From positions 310,001 to 374,000 of the forward strand of contig NZ_JAJKFT010000004.1 of the NCBI RefSeq assembly GCF_020966755.1: DNA of 64,000 bases, written 5' to 3'. The notes under the pieces are model-generated. The model had not been told where the DNA came from. It worked only from the letters and a program-made list of their open reading frames with translations, and did not search any database. Of the stretch, positions 1-8,625 are shown piece by piece. The number at the start of each line of letters is the position of its first letter. Position 1 is the stretch's first letter. The stretch is from Blastopirellula sediminis. Its GTDB lineage: Bacteria; Planctomycetota; Planctomycetia; Pirellulales; Pirellulaceae. A program made the position numbers and the translations under genes.

Positions 1-615
1 TAGCACCGGTTGTTCGACGAACGTGGGAGCCGACAGACGCTGCATCGTTTCGCGATCGGTGAAGGTCGGAAAGACCGCTTCGTACGGACCGAAGTAGTCG
101 AGTGAAGAATCAAGCCGCGCCAATCCGACCGGAATTACCATGTCGGCGTCGCTCAAGATCCGGTTGACCATGATCGGGCGGTTTTCTTTGGACGCGCCGA
201 TGAACGCGAGCTTGTTGCGATCATCGGGATCATGTCGCTCGAGCGTGACGTCGGTGCGCTCACCGATCATCGCGGTGACGGCGGCTTGCAGATGATCGGC
301 CGCGTCATGCGGCAATACGATCGCCGTGCGGCGATCCGCCATCTCCGCACGAGCGGTTACGTCGAGGATGGCCGCGATGATATCCGCGACGTTGGGAATA
401 TGACGTCCGATCGCGAATGCGATCAGGTCGCCTGGGACCGTAGCTTCGGCAAGACCGGGAAACTGCGGGGGATTGGTGAGCGCCGTTTCGACTTCGCTCC
501 GCACCGAAGAAAGGGTCGGTCCGGCCCCATCACAAATGGCGACGATCTTCTCGTCTTTCAGCTGGAGCTCGAATTTTTGGCTTTCGCCGAACGACAATGA
601 GATTTGCATGGGCAT
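1..615 (-). CDS. LarA-like (DUF2088) nickel-pincer racemase family protein, 3' end missing
   Basis: The minus strand is open from an ATG at 615 to the window edge with no stop (205 codons); the C-terminal part lies outside. The visible part resembles the N-terminal domain of lactate racemase LarA. Regions around residues 70-105 (an IGRHIPNVADII segment followed by a Rossmann-like strand IVLPHD) and around residues 135-165 (HDPDDRNKLAFIG, then NRILSDADMVIPVG) match the family pattern in which an early aspartate-containing stretch precedes a catalytic domain. LarA enzymes use a nickel-pincer nucleotide to racemise 2-hydroxy acids; planctomycetes carry several paralogues of unknown substrate. 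An in-frame ATG at 609 is an equally possible start, and neither has a clear ribosome binding site. It is transcribed divergently from the lipoprotein gene at 765. The family call is moderately sure; the substrate cannot be told. Confidence 0.65.
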   Translation of the reverse strand, partial: MPMQISLSFGESQKFELQLKDEKIVAICDGAGPTLSSVRSEVETALTNPPQFPGLAEATVPGDLIAFAIGRHIPNVADIIAAILDVTARAEMADRRTAIVLPHDAADHLQAAVTAMIGERTDVTLERHDPDDRNKLAFIGASKENRPIMVNRILSDADMVIPVGLARLDSSLDYFGPYEAVFPTFTDRETMQRLSAPTFVEQPVL

Positions 616-689
616 CTGCGGAGGTTGGAACAGCGAGTCGATCCCTGCAATCTTAGAAGGGATTGTCGCTGGGGGTCAACGAGTCGAGG

Positions 690-719
690 TTTACGCCGAG
701 ACGCGAAATCGATGATAAT
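690..719 (+). promoter_or_regulatory. Candidate sigma70-like promoter for the lipoprotein gene at 765
   Basis: TTTACG at 690-695 and GATAAT at 714-719 are separated by 18 bases, about 45 bases before the ATG at 765, in the gap between two divergent genes. This is a pattern match only; planctomycete promoters are poorly defined. Confidence 0.3.
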
Positions 720-764
720 AGGCCCTTTCAGCGAGAGTCTTCGTTTGTCGGAAGGGAAGTCGTC

Positions 765-3143
765 ATGCGAGTTTGGATCGTTCTGTTGGCCTTGGGGGCC
801 CTCCTGACGATTGGGTGCGAAAAATCGAGCAATACGGCTGAAAATTCGGCTGCCAGCGCCCCTGGCGCCGCGGCGGAAAAGGATGCTCCGCCCGCCAAGT
901 CGCCGCTGGAACTCCTCCAGGGTATGGCCGCCGCCTACGCCCAGGCCGACAGCTACTTCGATCGCGGTACGCTTCGGCTGAGTCGTACGCTGGCCGGAGA
1001 GACGACCTTCGACGACGTTCCCTTCTCAGTCAAATTGAAGCGGCCGAACCAGTTGCGGGTCGACGCCTATCAAGTGACGATCGCCTGCGACGGCAAGCGG
1101 CTGATCGCGAAGATCTTTGACGAAGCGACGGAAGAAATGGATCACCAGGCGCTCGTCCGTCCCGCGCCGGAGCAGATCACCGCCGAAGTCCTCTATCTCG
1201 ATCCGCAGCAGAGCGATCCGATCTTGTCGGAAATTTTGCTCGGCGGAATCGTCGGACTGCCGCCGACGCTGGAGATGTTGCTCGCGAAAGAAATGCCCGA
1301 CTTCTCGGAACAAGCGGACAGCTACGTGTTGGGGCTCGACGACGAGATCAATGGTCGTCGTTGTCATCGCTTGATTTGTCAGACGCCGAATGGTCCCCTC
1401 ACGATGTATGTCGATGCGGAGAACTTCCTGCTGCGACGGATCGAGTATCCGCAGGAACCGATGCTCTCAGCGCTGAAGGAAAGTGATCCGAACGCGAAGA
1501 TCTCGCTGGTCGCCGACTTTGCCGACGCGTCGATCAACGACCCGATTCACGAAAACGAATTCCTATACAACATTCGCGGCGGCGACAAACAGGTCGCCTA
1601 CTTCGTCCGTCCTTCGCAAGCGACGGCGAGCCAGCTGTTGGGAGAAACGCCGGAAGCGTTTACGCTCGAAAAACTTTCCGGCGACAAAATCGCGTCGTCC
1701 GAATTGTTGGCGACGCCGACCATCTTGGCCTGGATCAACGATCATCCGTCGAGTCGCTTGATGACCGACCAATTGACCCGCTTCGCCGCCGATCCGTCGA
1801 CCGGCGTCAGCGTGAAACTGGTTTCGGTCGACCCGCGGGAAACGTCCGGCGAGCAAGTGCAGCAGCGTCTCGAACAATGGGGCGCCAACTTCCCGATCTA
1901 TCGCGATTCGGAAGCGGTCGGTCAAAAGCAGTTCCGGGTCCCGGGCGCACCGACCGTGGTGATGCTCGACGGCAAAGGACGCGTGCAGTTTTACGAAGCA
2001 GGCGCTTCTCCCGACCTGGCGGAGCGGATGTGGGACATCTCGAAGCGTCTGTCGGGCGGAGAAAACGTCGCCGAGACGATGCTGGCCGCCATGAGAGCCG
2101 AACAAAAGCTGTATCAAGCGGCGCTGACCGCGTCGATGGCCGGAAAGAATCCGTATCGCGACTTGCCGCTGCCGGAAGTCGCCGTCGCCGCGGCTCGCGA
2201 ACTCGAACGTTTTACTTCCGAGACCGTCTGGTCGACCAGTGACGTCGAAAACCCTGGCGCGGTCGCCGTCTTGCGAGGGGACGAAGGAGAACGGATCTTT
2301 GTGCTCGACGGCGGCAAAGCGATCTGCGAGCTGGACGTCGACGGCAAGCTCGTCTCGCGGCATGTCCTGAATCTGGGAGAAGACGTTGTCGTGAGTCGCC
2401 TGCGTGTGGCGTCCAGCGACAAGGGATTGCGCATCGCGCTGTTTCAACCCGATGGTCAACGACTTTGGCTATTGGATGAGAAGCTGGAGCCGCTGTTTCG
2501 CTATCCGTCAAGCGACGCCGTTCATTCCGGCATCGCCGATGCGCAGTTGCTCAGCGGCTTCGATCAGACGACGCTGGTTGTCGCCTTCCAGGGAGAGATC
2601 GGCGCTCATGGCATCGACGAAAGCGGCAAGCGCTTCTGGAGCTTCCGCGAGATGTTGCAGCTGCGCGACTTGGCGCCGGTAGGGAGCGGCGAAATCGCCG
2701 TAATGGACGCTTCCAACAAGGCGCTGGTGATCGATCGCCAAGGGAAAGTGCGACGCGAGATCGGACTGCCGCAACGTTCGCTACTGTCGCTCGCCTACGA
2801 TCCGGTCTCGAGCGAACTGTTGGCTTTGGCGCTGGCCGAGATCGAAATGCTGGAGTTTGACGCGCTGGCGAAAGATGGCGCCCAGGTCTGGAGCTATCCG
2901 TTGCCGGCCGCCGAGTTGCCGAAGGTCTCTCCGCTGATGATGGCGATCTCGATCGGTGCAGAGCGGGGCTGGTGCGGTCTTGGCCCGGATGGAACGCTGC
3001 ACCTGATGCAGGCCAATGGCGCGGCGACCGATCGGATGGCTTTTGGAGAAATGCCAGCCGGCCTGGCGAGCGTCGGCAGCGGTAATCTAATTACGACGCT
3101 ACCGGGACGTGTGGTGCGGTTACGTTTCTCGCCGGCCAAATAG
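765..3143 (+). CDS. Three-domain lipoprotein: LolA/DUF2092-like, thioredoxin-like without CxxC, C-terminal beta-propeller
   Basis: A 792-residue exported lipoprotein. The ATG at 765 is chosen because it follows GGAAGGGA and begins a lipoprotein signal peptide ending in LTIGC, the lipobox cysteine near residue 18. Residues about 45-270 look like the LolA/DUF2092 beta-barrel fold (a repeated pattern of short strands and MYVDAENFLLRRIEYP). Residues about 290-420 look like a thioredoxin/redoxin domain (PTILAWINDHPSSR, then VPGAPTVVMLDGKGRVQFYEAG), but the usual WCxxC is replaced by WINDHPS, so it cannot do dithiol chemistry. The rest, about 480-792, has repeating strands typical of PQQ/NHL propellers. 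The gene stands alone; its downstream neighbour (Hpt) is convergent. A role in envelope lipid or protein handling is inference only. Confidence 0.75.
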   Translation: MRVWIVLLALGALLTIGCEKSSNTAENSAASAPGAAAEKDAPPAKSPLELLQGMAAAYAQADSYFDRGTLRLSRTLAGETTFDDVPFSVKLKRPNQLRVDAYQVTIACDGKRLIAKIFDEATEEMDHQALVRPAPEQITAEVLYLDPQQSDPILSEILLGGIVGLPPTLEMLLAKEMPDFSEQADSYVLGLDDEINGRRCHRLICQTPNGPLTMYVDAENFLLRRIEYPQEPMLSALKESDPNAKISLVADFADASINDPIHENEFLYNIRGGDKQVAYFVRPSQATASQLLGETPEAFTLEKLSGDKIASSELLATPTILAWINDHPSSRLMTDQLTRFAADPSTGVSVKLVSVDPRETSGEQVQQRLEQWGANFPIYRDSEAVGQKQFRVPGAPTVVMLDGKGRVQFYEAGASPDLAERMWDISKRLSGGENVAETMLAAMRAEQKLYQAALTASMAGKNPYRDLPLPEVAVAAARELERFTSETVWSTSDVENPGAVAVLRGDEGERIFVLDGGKAICELDVDGKLVSRHVLNLGEDVVVSRLRVASSDKGLRIALFQPDGQRLWLLDEKLEPLFRYPSSDAVHSGIADAQLLSGFDQTTLVVAFQGEIGAHGIDESGKRFWSFREMLQLRDLAPVGSGEIAVMDASNKALVIDRQGKVRREIGLPQRSLLSLAYDPVSSELLALALAEIEMLEFDALAKDGAQVWSYPLPAAELPKVSPLMMAISIGAERGWCGLGPDGTLHLMQANGAATDRMAFGEMPAGLASVGSGNLITTLPGRVVRLRFSPAK

Positions 3144-3166
3144 CCGACGTGAGAAGTGCGCGACAG

Positions 3167-3496
3167 TTACTGCGGCGCGCCGCTGCGAATGCGGCGGCAG
3201 ACGCCGGCCAGTTCGCGAAACGAATTAATCATCTCTTCTTCGCTCGCGTCATGGCGGCAGTCATGCTCGAGCTGGGCGGCATACGGAGTGATCTGTCCAA
3301 ATCCGTAGCTGCCAGCGGCGCCCTTCAGCTGGTGGGCGATGCGGCCAAGCCCCTCCCAATCGCTACGATCGACGCAACCGAGCATCGATTCGATGCGGTC
3401 GGGCATTTCGTCGACGAACATTTCGACGATTTCGGCCAAATCGGGATCATTCCCCAAATCGGAATAGAGGGGCTCGGAGAGTGATTGAATCGGCAT
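3167..3496 (-). CDS. Hpt domain phosphotransfer protein
   Basis: A 109-residue cytoplasmic protein consisting of one histidine-containing phosphotransfer domain, the four-helix bundle that relays phosphoryl groups between receiver domains in multistep phosphorelays. The signature AHQLKGAAGSYGF carries the acceptor His55, followed by the GxxxL helix. The N-terminus (PDLAEIVEMFVDEMPDRIESM) is the usual first Hpt helix pair. No kinase or receiver gene is adjacent, so the partner is encoded elsewhere; the two-component pair at 53.8-56.0 kb is a simple OmpR-type system and is not an obvious partner. It is convergent with the lipoprotein gene ending at 3143. Confidence 0.9.
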   Translation of the reverse strand: MPIQSLSEPLYSDLGNDPDLAEIVEMFVDEMPDRIESMLGCVDRSDWEGLGRIAHQLKGAAGSYGFGQITPYAAQLEHDCRHDASEEEMINSFRELAGVCRRIRSGAPQ

Positions 3497-3887
3497 GATG
3501 CGCTCCTGGACTCTTTACGCTAGGCGGCAACGTCTCTGGGTGTTGCGAAAAGGTAGGTCGCAATTCTGCGCGAATGCGGCAGGAAGCGGAGAAGCGGGGG
3601 AAGTCACGGGAAGCCGAGGGTGATAAGGGGCGCCGATGAGGGGTTCCGGGAGGAATAACCGTGACGTCCGGTACGTCCGGACCGGGAAACGCTTTCGGAG
3701 TAGGAAATTAGTTACGGCTAGTTAATCTAGGAGCCTTGGGATGACGATAGCGTGTGATAGCGTTCGTCATCAGACGAGTAGGTAATCTATGCAAGTCGGC
3801 GAATCTCGTAGTTTGTATGCTATTGAGACGCTGGCGCCGCAAGAGCCGTTTTAAGTTTTATTGTCGAGACATTTGGAGTTCTCACAG
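3497..3887. other. 391-bp non-coding region upstream of the first Cys-rich gene, with an inverted repeat
   Basis: No credible gene is seen. It contains an inverted repeat GATGACGA (3740-3747) / TCGTCATC (3764-3771) whose 16-base loop contains GATAGCG, repeated as a direct repeat. Downstream, GGAG at 3875-3878 lies 9 bases before the ATG at 3888 and acts as ribosome binding site. The region likely carries the promoter and leader of the Cys-rich gene; no convincing -35/-10 pair was picked. Confidence 0.4.
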
Positions 3888-4361
3888 ATGAAGAGCCGTC
3901 TTGTTCTCCCGGCGTTTTTGGTTGTTGCTTCGATCTTTGCTGTCGTTGCTGCCAACGCCGAAGCTGGCCTGTTTGGCCACCACGGTTGCGGATGCGAGCC
4001 GACCTGCTGCGCGCCGGAACCGACCTGTTGTGCCCCGGAACCGAGCTGCTGCGATCCTTGTGGTTCGTGCTGCCGTCCCGGTCTGTTCGCTCGCCTGAAG
4101 GCGAAACTGGCTTGCTGCTGCAAGTCGAGCTGCTGCGAATCGAGCTGCTGCGAACCCACCTGCTGCGCTCCGGAACCGACCTGCTGTGCCCCGGAACCGA
4201 CCTGCTGCGCTCCCGAACCGAGCTGCTGCGCTCCGGAACCGTCGTGCTGCGAACCGTGCTGCAAGAAGCCTTGCTTCCTGAAGCGCTTGTTCCACAAGTG
4301 CTGCGCCCCGAGCTGCTGCGAACCGACCTGCTGCGCTCCGGAACCGACCTGCTGCGGCTAA
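3888..4361 (+). CDS. Secreted cysteine-rich repeat protein with CCAPEP repeats (copy 1)
   Basis: A 157-residue protein with an N-terminal signal peptide ([26 protein letters not shown], cleavage likely after NAEA), then a region almost entirely of Cys, Pro, Glu, Thr/Ser and Ala. I count 39 cysteines, nearly all in CC pairs, and seven copies of CCAPEP in tandem hexapeptide runs near residues 38-50, 92-118 and 143-156. Short basic spacers ([14 protein letters not shown] and [14 protein letters not shown]) split the runs. There is no known enzymatic motif. The protein is expected to cross the inner membrane and form many disulfides or bind metal. The start is set by GGAG 9 bases upstream, and a strong terminator follows at 4393. 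A second gene of the same design lies at 16480. The unusual composition makes every frame of both strands open here, so overlapping reading frames are artefacts. The function is unknown. Confidence 0.8.
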   Translation: MKSRLVLPAFLVVASIFAVVAANAEAGLFGHHGCGCEPTCCAPEPTCCAPEPSCCDPCGSCCRPGLFARLKAKLACCCKSSCCESSCCEPTCCAPEPTCCAPEPTCCAPEPSCCAPEPSCCEPCCKKPCFLKRLFHKCCAPSCCEPTCCAPEPTCCG

Positions 4362-4392
4362 TTGCCATCCAGCAGACCCGTCCGTTAAAACG

Positions 4393-4430
4393 AAAGAACC
4401 GCTTGCCCTTTGGTAAGCGGTTCTTTATTT
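4393..4430 (+). terminator. Rho-independent terminator after Cys-rich gene 1
   Basis: A perfect 12-bp stem AAAGAACCGCTT (4393-4404) / AAGCGGTTCTTT (4415-4426) with a 10-base loop, with Ts running to 4430, 31 bases after the stop codon. Confidence 0.85.
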
Positions 4431-4591
4431 CTTGACCCCGAATTCTGGCGGATTGATTGACGCGACTGCCAAACGATCGACAATGAAGAGACGTCGCATT
4501 CCTCCCCCGCTCGGCTGGGATGCGCACGAACCCCACTTTTCCGGTTCCCTTCCTCTTCTTTTCGTTCGCTTTGGACTGAGAGAGAAACGCC

Positions 4592-6322
4592 ATGTCGCGG
4601 CTTGTTCGCCTGGTCTCTTTGGCCGTATTACTGACCCTGCTGGTTTGCGTTTCGGGCGCTCGCGCCGCAGGTCCTGATCCGGCGATGGCCGATTTTGACG
4701 CCCTTTTGGCGGCCGGCGAGTTTCCCCCGGCGATCGAACTCGCCAAGCAAGCGAAGACTGCCGAGCAGCAAGATCAGATGTTCGCCCGCTTGGCTCGCGC
4801 TCAAGCGGCCGGGGGCGCCAAGCAAGCGGCGCTCTCCAGCGCCCGCTCGATCTCCAGCGATCAATACCGGACCGAGACCCTGATCGGATTGGAAAAGCCG
4901 TTGACCACGCGTCCCGGCGCCATGGGGGGCGGCGTCGAACCTGACTTTGATCAACTGATCGATCTGATCACCACGACCATTCAGCCGGAATCTTGGGAGG
5001 AGCTCGGCGGACCAGGCGCGATCGCGCCGTTTGAGAGCGGCGTGTACGTCGACTCGAAGGGAACGCTGCAGCGAGCCCAGTTGCAGGATCGCTCGGGCCG
5101 ATTGGAGATGTTGCGAACGTCGACCTCCAGCGATTCTGGAAATCGCCGCGTCTCGGTCAGCTCGCCGCTGCGGAAGGTGTCGCTCAATCGCTTGGAACGG
5201 GAAGTCCATTTGCGAATGGCCGCCGGCGAACCGCTCGACGACGAGATGATTCGTCTCGCGGGGATCTACAAGGTGAAATACGTCATGGTCTACCCGGCGA
5301 CCGGTGACGTGGTGATCGCCGGTCCGGCCGGCGGTTGGACCCCCAACGCCGAAGGTCGCATCGTCAACGTCGAGACGCAGCGTCCCACGCTACGATTGGA
5401 CGACCTGGTGGTGGTGATGCGCAACGCCGAGCGGGAAAAAGGACGCTACGGCTGCTCGATCACTCCCTATCAAGAACGACTCGCCGCGACGCAAGACTTT
5501 TTGAAGAAGTCCGGCGAAAAGAGCCTGAGCCCGCGGCAACGCGACAAATGGCTCGACGACTTGCGTCAAACTCTCGGCAAACAAGAGATCGAAGTCTACG
5601 GCGTCGATCCCGATACGCACGTCGCGCGGATCCTGGTCGAAGCCGACTATCACATGAAGCGGATCGGTATGGGATTGGAAGACGGGACGCTCGGTGTGCC
5701 GAGCTACCTGTCGTCGATCAAGGTCGAACCGGGCCAAGCGCCGCCGCCGATGGACGTCCTCCGCTGGTGGTTCGCGCTGAACTATTCGGCGATCGCCACG
5801 ACCGACGCTCGCGACATCTTCGAACTTCGCGGCCCCGGCGTCCAGGTTCTGAGCGAGAACGAACTGCTGAAAAATGACGGCGAGCGGGTTCACACCGGCA
5901 AAAGCACCGAGCTGAACGAAGCGTTCGCCCACAACTTCACCAAGCATTACGAAGAGCTGGCGAAGAAGTACCCGGTCTATGCCGAACTGCAAAACGTCTT
6001 CGACCTGACGCTGGTAGCCGCGGTGATCGAAAAAGAAAACCTGGCCGCTCGCGGCGATTGGGGACAAACCTACTTTGGCGCCGAAGGGCGTTATCGGCCC
6101 GAACGCTTGCTGGTCGCCAAAGAAGTCGAAACGATCATGAACCACCGCGTGATCGACAACAAGCATATCATCGCCGGCGTCAGCGGCGGCGTCCGCGTCG
6201 ACGCGTCGGAGATGATGAAAGACGAGAACTTTAAGCAGGACGAATACGGCCTGCTCGACGCCGATCTGAAGGGAAGCGTCACGCCGAAGAACTTGGCGCC
6301 GGCGGGTTGGTGGTGGGATTAA
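4592..6322 (+). CDS. Secreted DUF1598 domain protein
   Basis: A 576-residue exported protein. The N-terminus is a clear Sec signal peptide (LVSLAVLLTLLVCVSGARAA, cleavage near residue 25). Residues about 26-90 form an alanine-rich helical stretch rather like a short TPR. Residues about 200-330 (LEREVHLRMAAGEPLDDEM, then YVMVYPATGDVVIAGPAGGW) match DUF1598, a domain known almost only from planctomycetes. Near 345-400 a segment VYGVDPDTHVARILVEADYHMKRIGMG recurs in the family. The ATG at 4592 follows GAGAGAG and fixes the signal peptide. There is no known function; conservation in planctomycetes and export suggest an envelope or periplasmic role. Confidence 0.8.
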   Translation: MSRLVRLVSLAVLLTLLVCVSGARAAGPDPAMADFDALLAAGEFPPAIELAKQAKTAEQQDQMFARLARAQAAGGAKQAALSSARSISSDQYRTETLIGLEKPLTTRPGAMGGGVEPDFDQLIDLITTTIQPESWEELGGPGAIAPFESGVYVDSKGTLQRAQLQDRSGRLEMLRTSTSSDSGNRRVSVSSPLRKVSLNRLEREVHLRMAAGEPLDDEMIRLAGIYKVKYVMVYPATGDVVIAGPAGGWTPNAEGRIVNVETQRPTLRLDDLVVVMRNAEREKGRYGCSITPYQERLAATQDFLKKSGEKSLSPRQRDKWLDDLRQTLGKQEIEVYGVDPDTHVARILVEADYHMKRIGMGLEDGTLGVPSYLSSIKVEPGQAPPPMDVLRWWFALNYSAIATTDARDIFELRGPGVQVLSENELLKNDGERVHTGKSTELNEAFAHNFTKHYEELAKKYPVYAELQNVFDLTLVAAVIEKENLAARGDWGQTYFGAEGRYRPERLLVAKEVETIMNHRVIDNKHIIAGVSGGVRVDASEMMKDENFKQDEYGLLDADLKGSVTPKNLAPAGWWWD

Positions 6323-6711
6323 TTCACTACCTCAATACCGATCTCGACCTCTGCTCTGCGGTCGATCTAACGGAACTGACGGCCGCGTTTGAGTCTGGCG
6401 GCGTCAGCCCGCTGCATGTGACGTTAGGAGTGGACGGACAATGGTATTCGACCCTGGAAACGGATCATCAATACCACGAGCCGGAAGGGAATATCGCCCA
6501 CATGGTCTCGGTGATCGAACAGCTCGCTGAGCCGCATTTGTCGGTTTGGAGGTCATGCACGCTCCGCGAGTTCAACATCGGCTATGACTGCGGGCTAGAG
6601 CCGTGGGCGTTCAATCAGGGACTTTCTCACGAATTGCTGGCGCGAATCGCCGCGGTTGGAGCTTCGTTGCGAGTGACGCTTTATCCCTATCGTGCAGAGG
6701 TCGAGGGCTAG
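6307..6711 (+). CDS. Small DUF4279-like protein
   Basis: A 134-residue cytoplasmic protein starting at TTG 6307 (GTG at 6310 and 6313 are alternatives) and overlapping the end of the DUF1598 gene by 16 bases in another frame. Its pattern (DLTELTAAF near the start, then NIAHMVSVIEQLAEP, then a hydrophobic strand ending SLRVTLYPY) resembles the DUF4279 layout, an alpha/beta fold of unknown role. Some such proteins occur as orphan immunity-like genes, but no toxin is nearby. The family match is by eye and moderate. Confidence 0.5.
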   Translation: MVVGLIHYLNTDLDLCSAVDLTELTAAFESGGVSPLHVTLGVDGQWYSTLETDHQYHEPEGNIAHMVSVIEQLAEPHLSVWRSCTLREFNIGYDCGLEPWAFNQGLSHELLARIAAVGASLRVTLYPYRAEVEG

Positions 6712-6807
6712 CGTCGCCAATCGACGCTGCACTATGGCGAGTGATCGAAGATTCGCCGCACGACATGTCCTTTCCAGAGCTGATTCCAAAGCCCCAAATA
6801 GACGCTC

Positions 6808-7212
6808 ATGAGTTACGACCTAGCAGTCTTCGACGCCGACATCGCACCGAAAACTCGTACTGAGTTCATGGAATGGTACCGTCAGCAGACGGCTTGGGAC
6901 GAATCGCACGGCTACAACAATCCGGAGATTCCCTCGCCGAGATTGCGATCTTGGTTCCAAGAGATGATCAAAGACTTTCCGCCACTGAACGGGCCTTTGG
7001 CAAGTGATGATTGCGATGATCCTCGGGTAACCGATTATTCGCTGGGAAGATCAATAATCTACGGAGCATTCGCCTGGTCCCAAGCCGATGTCGCTTTTCA
7101 GGTGACGCATCAGCTCGCCTTCAAGTACCGGATTGGATTCTTTGAGGTCAGTGCAAATCCAGGCGGAATCTGGACTCCAACCTCCGACGGCAAGTACGTG
7201 TCGATGTCGTGA
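6808..7212 (+). CDS. Conserved small hypothetical protein (MSYDLAVF type)
   Basis: A 134-residue protein with no signal peptide or membrane segment. I recognise a conserved style (MSYDL start, EFMEWYRQQTAWDE, the acidic TDYSLGRSIIYGAFAWSQ segment and a C-terminal GFFEVS strand) found in small stand-alone proteins of diverse bacteria, but I cannot name a function. A 96-base gap with no visible feature separates it from the preceding gene. It may be co-transcribed with the DUF4279-like gene. Confidence 0.6.
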   Translation: MSYDLAVFDADIAPKTRTEFMEWYRQQTAWDESHGYNNPEIPSPRLRSWFQEMIKDFPPLNGPLASDDCDDPRVTDYSLGRSIIYGAFAWSQADVAFQVTHQLAFKYRIGFFEVSANPGGIWTPTSDGKYVSMS

Positions 7213-7240
7213 GTCCAATCTCATGCGACGAACGATCGCG

Positions 7241-7828
7241 TTAGTCGTTCAATCCCTTCCCGGCCAAGATCTGCGGCGTGCATTTCTCGATCCGCGACTC
7301 GCGCGTCTTCGCCTGCTTTGCGCCGGCGAAGTGAAGCAAGTAGGCCCGTTGTCTTCCCGGCGTAAGCGACGCAAACGCCTTCTTCAGCTTGGCGTTCTTC
7401 TTCAGTGCTGACTGAAACTCTGCCGGCATCTCGAATTCAGCGGTCTCTTTGAAATCGACCTTCAGACCCGCTTTTTCGACTTCGATCGCTGCGCGGACGA
7501 ACGCTTTGATCGTCGATTTGAGTGGGGCGATTTCTTTGGCGCTGGTGAAACGCATTTGCCGCGCCGATTGGGTGTTCTTGGTTTGCTGAATCAGGACCTG
7601 TTTGGGATCTTTCAGCAGGGCGCCTTTGAAGAAGAGGATCGCGCAGTACTCTTTGAATTCGTGCAGCAGGACGATGTTGCGATCGTCCTGCGTGTAGCAG
7701 GGGCAGCCCCATTTCATCGTCTCGGTCAGTTTGCAGCCGAGGATGATCGCGCGCAGTTCTTCCAGCTCGGCGCGCCATTGCGTCGATTTGCGATAATAGC
7801 CGTCGACTTTGGGGTTGGGTTCGCTCAT
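7241..7828 (-). CDS. YdeI/OmdA family protein (DUF1801-like N-terminus)
   Basis: A 195-residue cytoplasmic protein. The N-terminal half (YRKSTQWRAELEELRAIIL, ETMKWGCPCYT, FKEYCAILFFKGALLKDP) matches DUF1801; the C-terminal half (FEMPAEFQSALKKNAKLKKAFASLTPGRQR) matches the OmdA helical region of YdeI proteins. Family members have been linked to resistance to antimicrobial peptides, but biochemical activity is unknown. The start at 7828 (MSEPNPKVD) is preferred; an ATG at 7852 would overlap the upstream gene by 7 bases. It sits 17 bases after the related DUF1801 gene, so the pair is probably co-transcribed. Confidence 0.8.
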   Translation of the reverse strand: MSEPNPKVDGYYRKSTQWRAELEELRAIILGCKLTETMKWGCPCYTQDDRNIVLLHEFKEYCAILFFKGALLKDPKQVLIQQTKNTQSARQMRFTSAKEIAPLKSTIKAFVRAAIEVEKAGLKVDFKETAEFEMPAEFQSALKKNAKLKKAFASLTPGRQRAYLLHFAGAKQAKTRESRIEKCTPQILAGKGLND

Positions 7829-7845
7829 TACAGGGCCTGTTCGAT

Positions 7846-8220
7846 TTACCAAAAAGAGTCGTCTTCGCGAGCGCTGACCGTTGCGACGCAGTGCTGGGCC
7901 ATCCGGCGAATCAGATCTTCCGGCACTTCCTCTTCGTAGGGAACTTGCAGGTAATTCTTGGTGGTGCGGTACTTCTTCAGCTCTTTGCGAAAATGCTCAA
8001 GCGTCGCGGCGGTTGGCGCGAAAGTGCAGTGCGATTTGAAGGCGGCGAAGGCGAACAGAAACCGCGGCTCGACGAAGAAAGGCGTGTTCCACTTGATCGC
8101 CTCTTCGGCGTCCGGGGCGACGCTTTTGAGGATTGCGTAGATCTGCTTTAAATGCGGCTGTCCTACATCAGGCGCCGCACGGATATACTCAGCGATCGTG
8201 GTTGGTTTCTTGCCCTTCAT
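7846..8220 (-). CDS. DUF1801 domain protein
   Basis: A 124-residue single-domain protein of the DUF1801 (YdhG-like) family. The pattern is typical: an N-terminal TIAEYIRAAP helix, then LKQIYAILKSVAPDAEEAIKWNTPFF, then a short basic run (LEHFRKELKKY) and a tail with DLIRRMAQHCVA. Some members are called iron chaperones (Fra type), which cannot be judged here. It lies 15 bases downstream of the YbjQ gene and upstream of the YdeI gene, all on the minus strand. Confidence 0.8.
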   Translation of the reverse strand: MKGKKPTTIAEYIRAAPDVGQPHLKQIYAILKSVAPDAEEAIKWNTPFFVEPRFLFAFAAFKSHCTFAPTAATLEHFRKELKKYRTTKNYLQVPYEEEVPEDLIRRMAQHCVATVSAREDDSFW

Positions 8221-8235
8221 GCGTGATTACGCCGA

Positions 8236-8556
8236 CTACGTCTTCCGCAGCTTCACCGCAGTCCCATAAGCCAACACTTCGGTTGACCCTTGCATGAATT
8301 CGGTCGCGTCGTAACGCATGCCGATCACCGCATCGGCCCCGGCCTGGTTGGCATGTTGCAGCATCAGCTGAAACGCGTGCCCGCGGGCTTCTTCGCAGAC
8401 GGCGACATATTCCGGAATATTCCCGCCGCCAATCGAACGCAACCCGCCAATCAGCCCGCGACCGATCCCGGTCGACCGGACGACGATGCCGCGGACGATT
8501 CCCAGGTACTCAGAGATTTCATGGCCGGCGACTTCGTTGCCTGTGGTGACGATCAT
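8236..8556 (-). CDS. YbjQ/UPF0145 family protein
   Basis: A 106-residue soluble protein of the UPF0145 (YbjQ) family, sometimes annotated as heavy-metal-binding domain. Visible hallmarks are the N-terminal MIVTTGNEVAGHEI, IVRGIVVRSTGIG, the glycine-rich turn, and ANQAGADAVIGMRYD followed by EVLAYGTAVKL. The family forms pentameric beta-rich rings; the function is unknown. The ATG at 8556 is chosen because AGGAAG lies 7 bases upstream; reading further upstream adds a non-conserved tail. Confidence 0.85.
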   Translation of the reverse strand: MIVTTGNEVAGHEISEYLGIVRGIVVRSTGIGRGLIGGLRSIGGGNIPEYVAVCEEARGHAFQLMLQHANQAGADAVIGMRYDATEFMQGSTEVLAYGTAVKLRKT

Positions 8557-8625
8557 CGGTGGGCTTCCTGTTGGGGCGAAAGAAACGTGAGACGTTTTCA
8601 AGGAATTCGGTCAGAAGCAACCAGC

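Noticed and set aside
3990-4360. Tandem repeats in Cys-rich gene 1 that might suggest a CRISPR array
   Set aside because: Units are short 18-base coding repeats without unique spacers, and they are in frame within a signal-peptide protein.
3820-4746. Long antisense reading frames across the first Cys-rich gene, reading Arg/Ser/Gln-rich repeats
   Set aside because: They arise because tandem hexapeptide repeats leave all frames open; the sense frame has a signal peptide, ribosome binding site and terminator.
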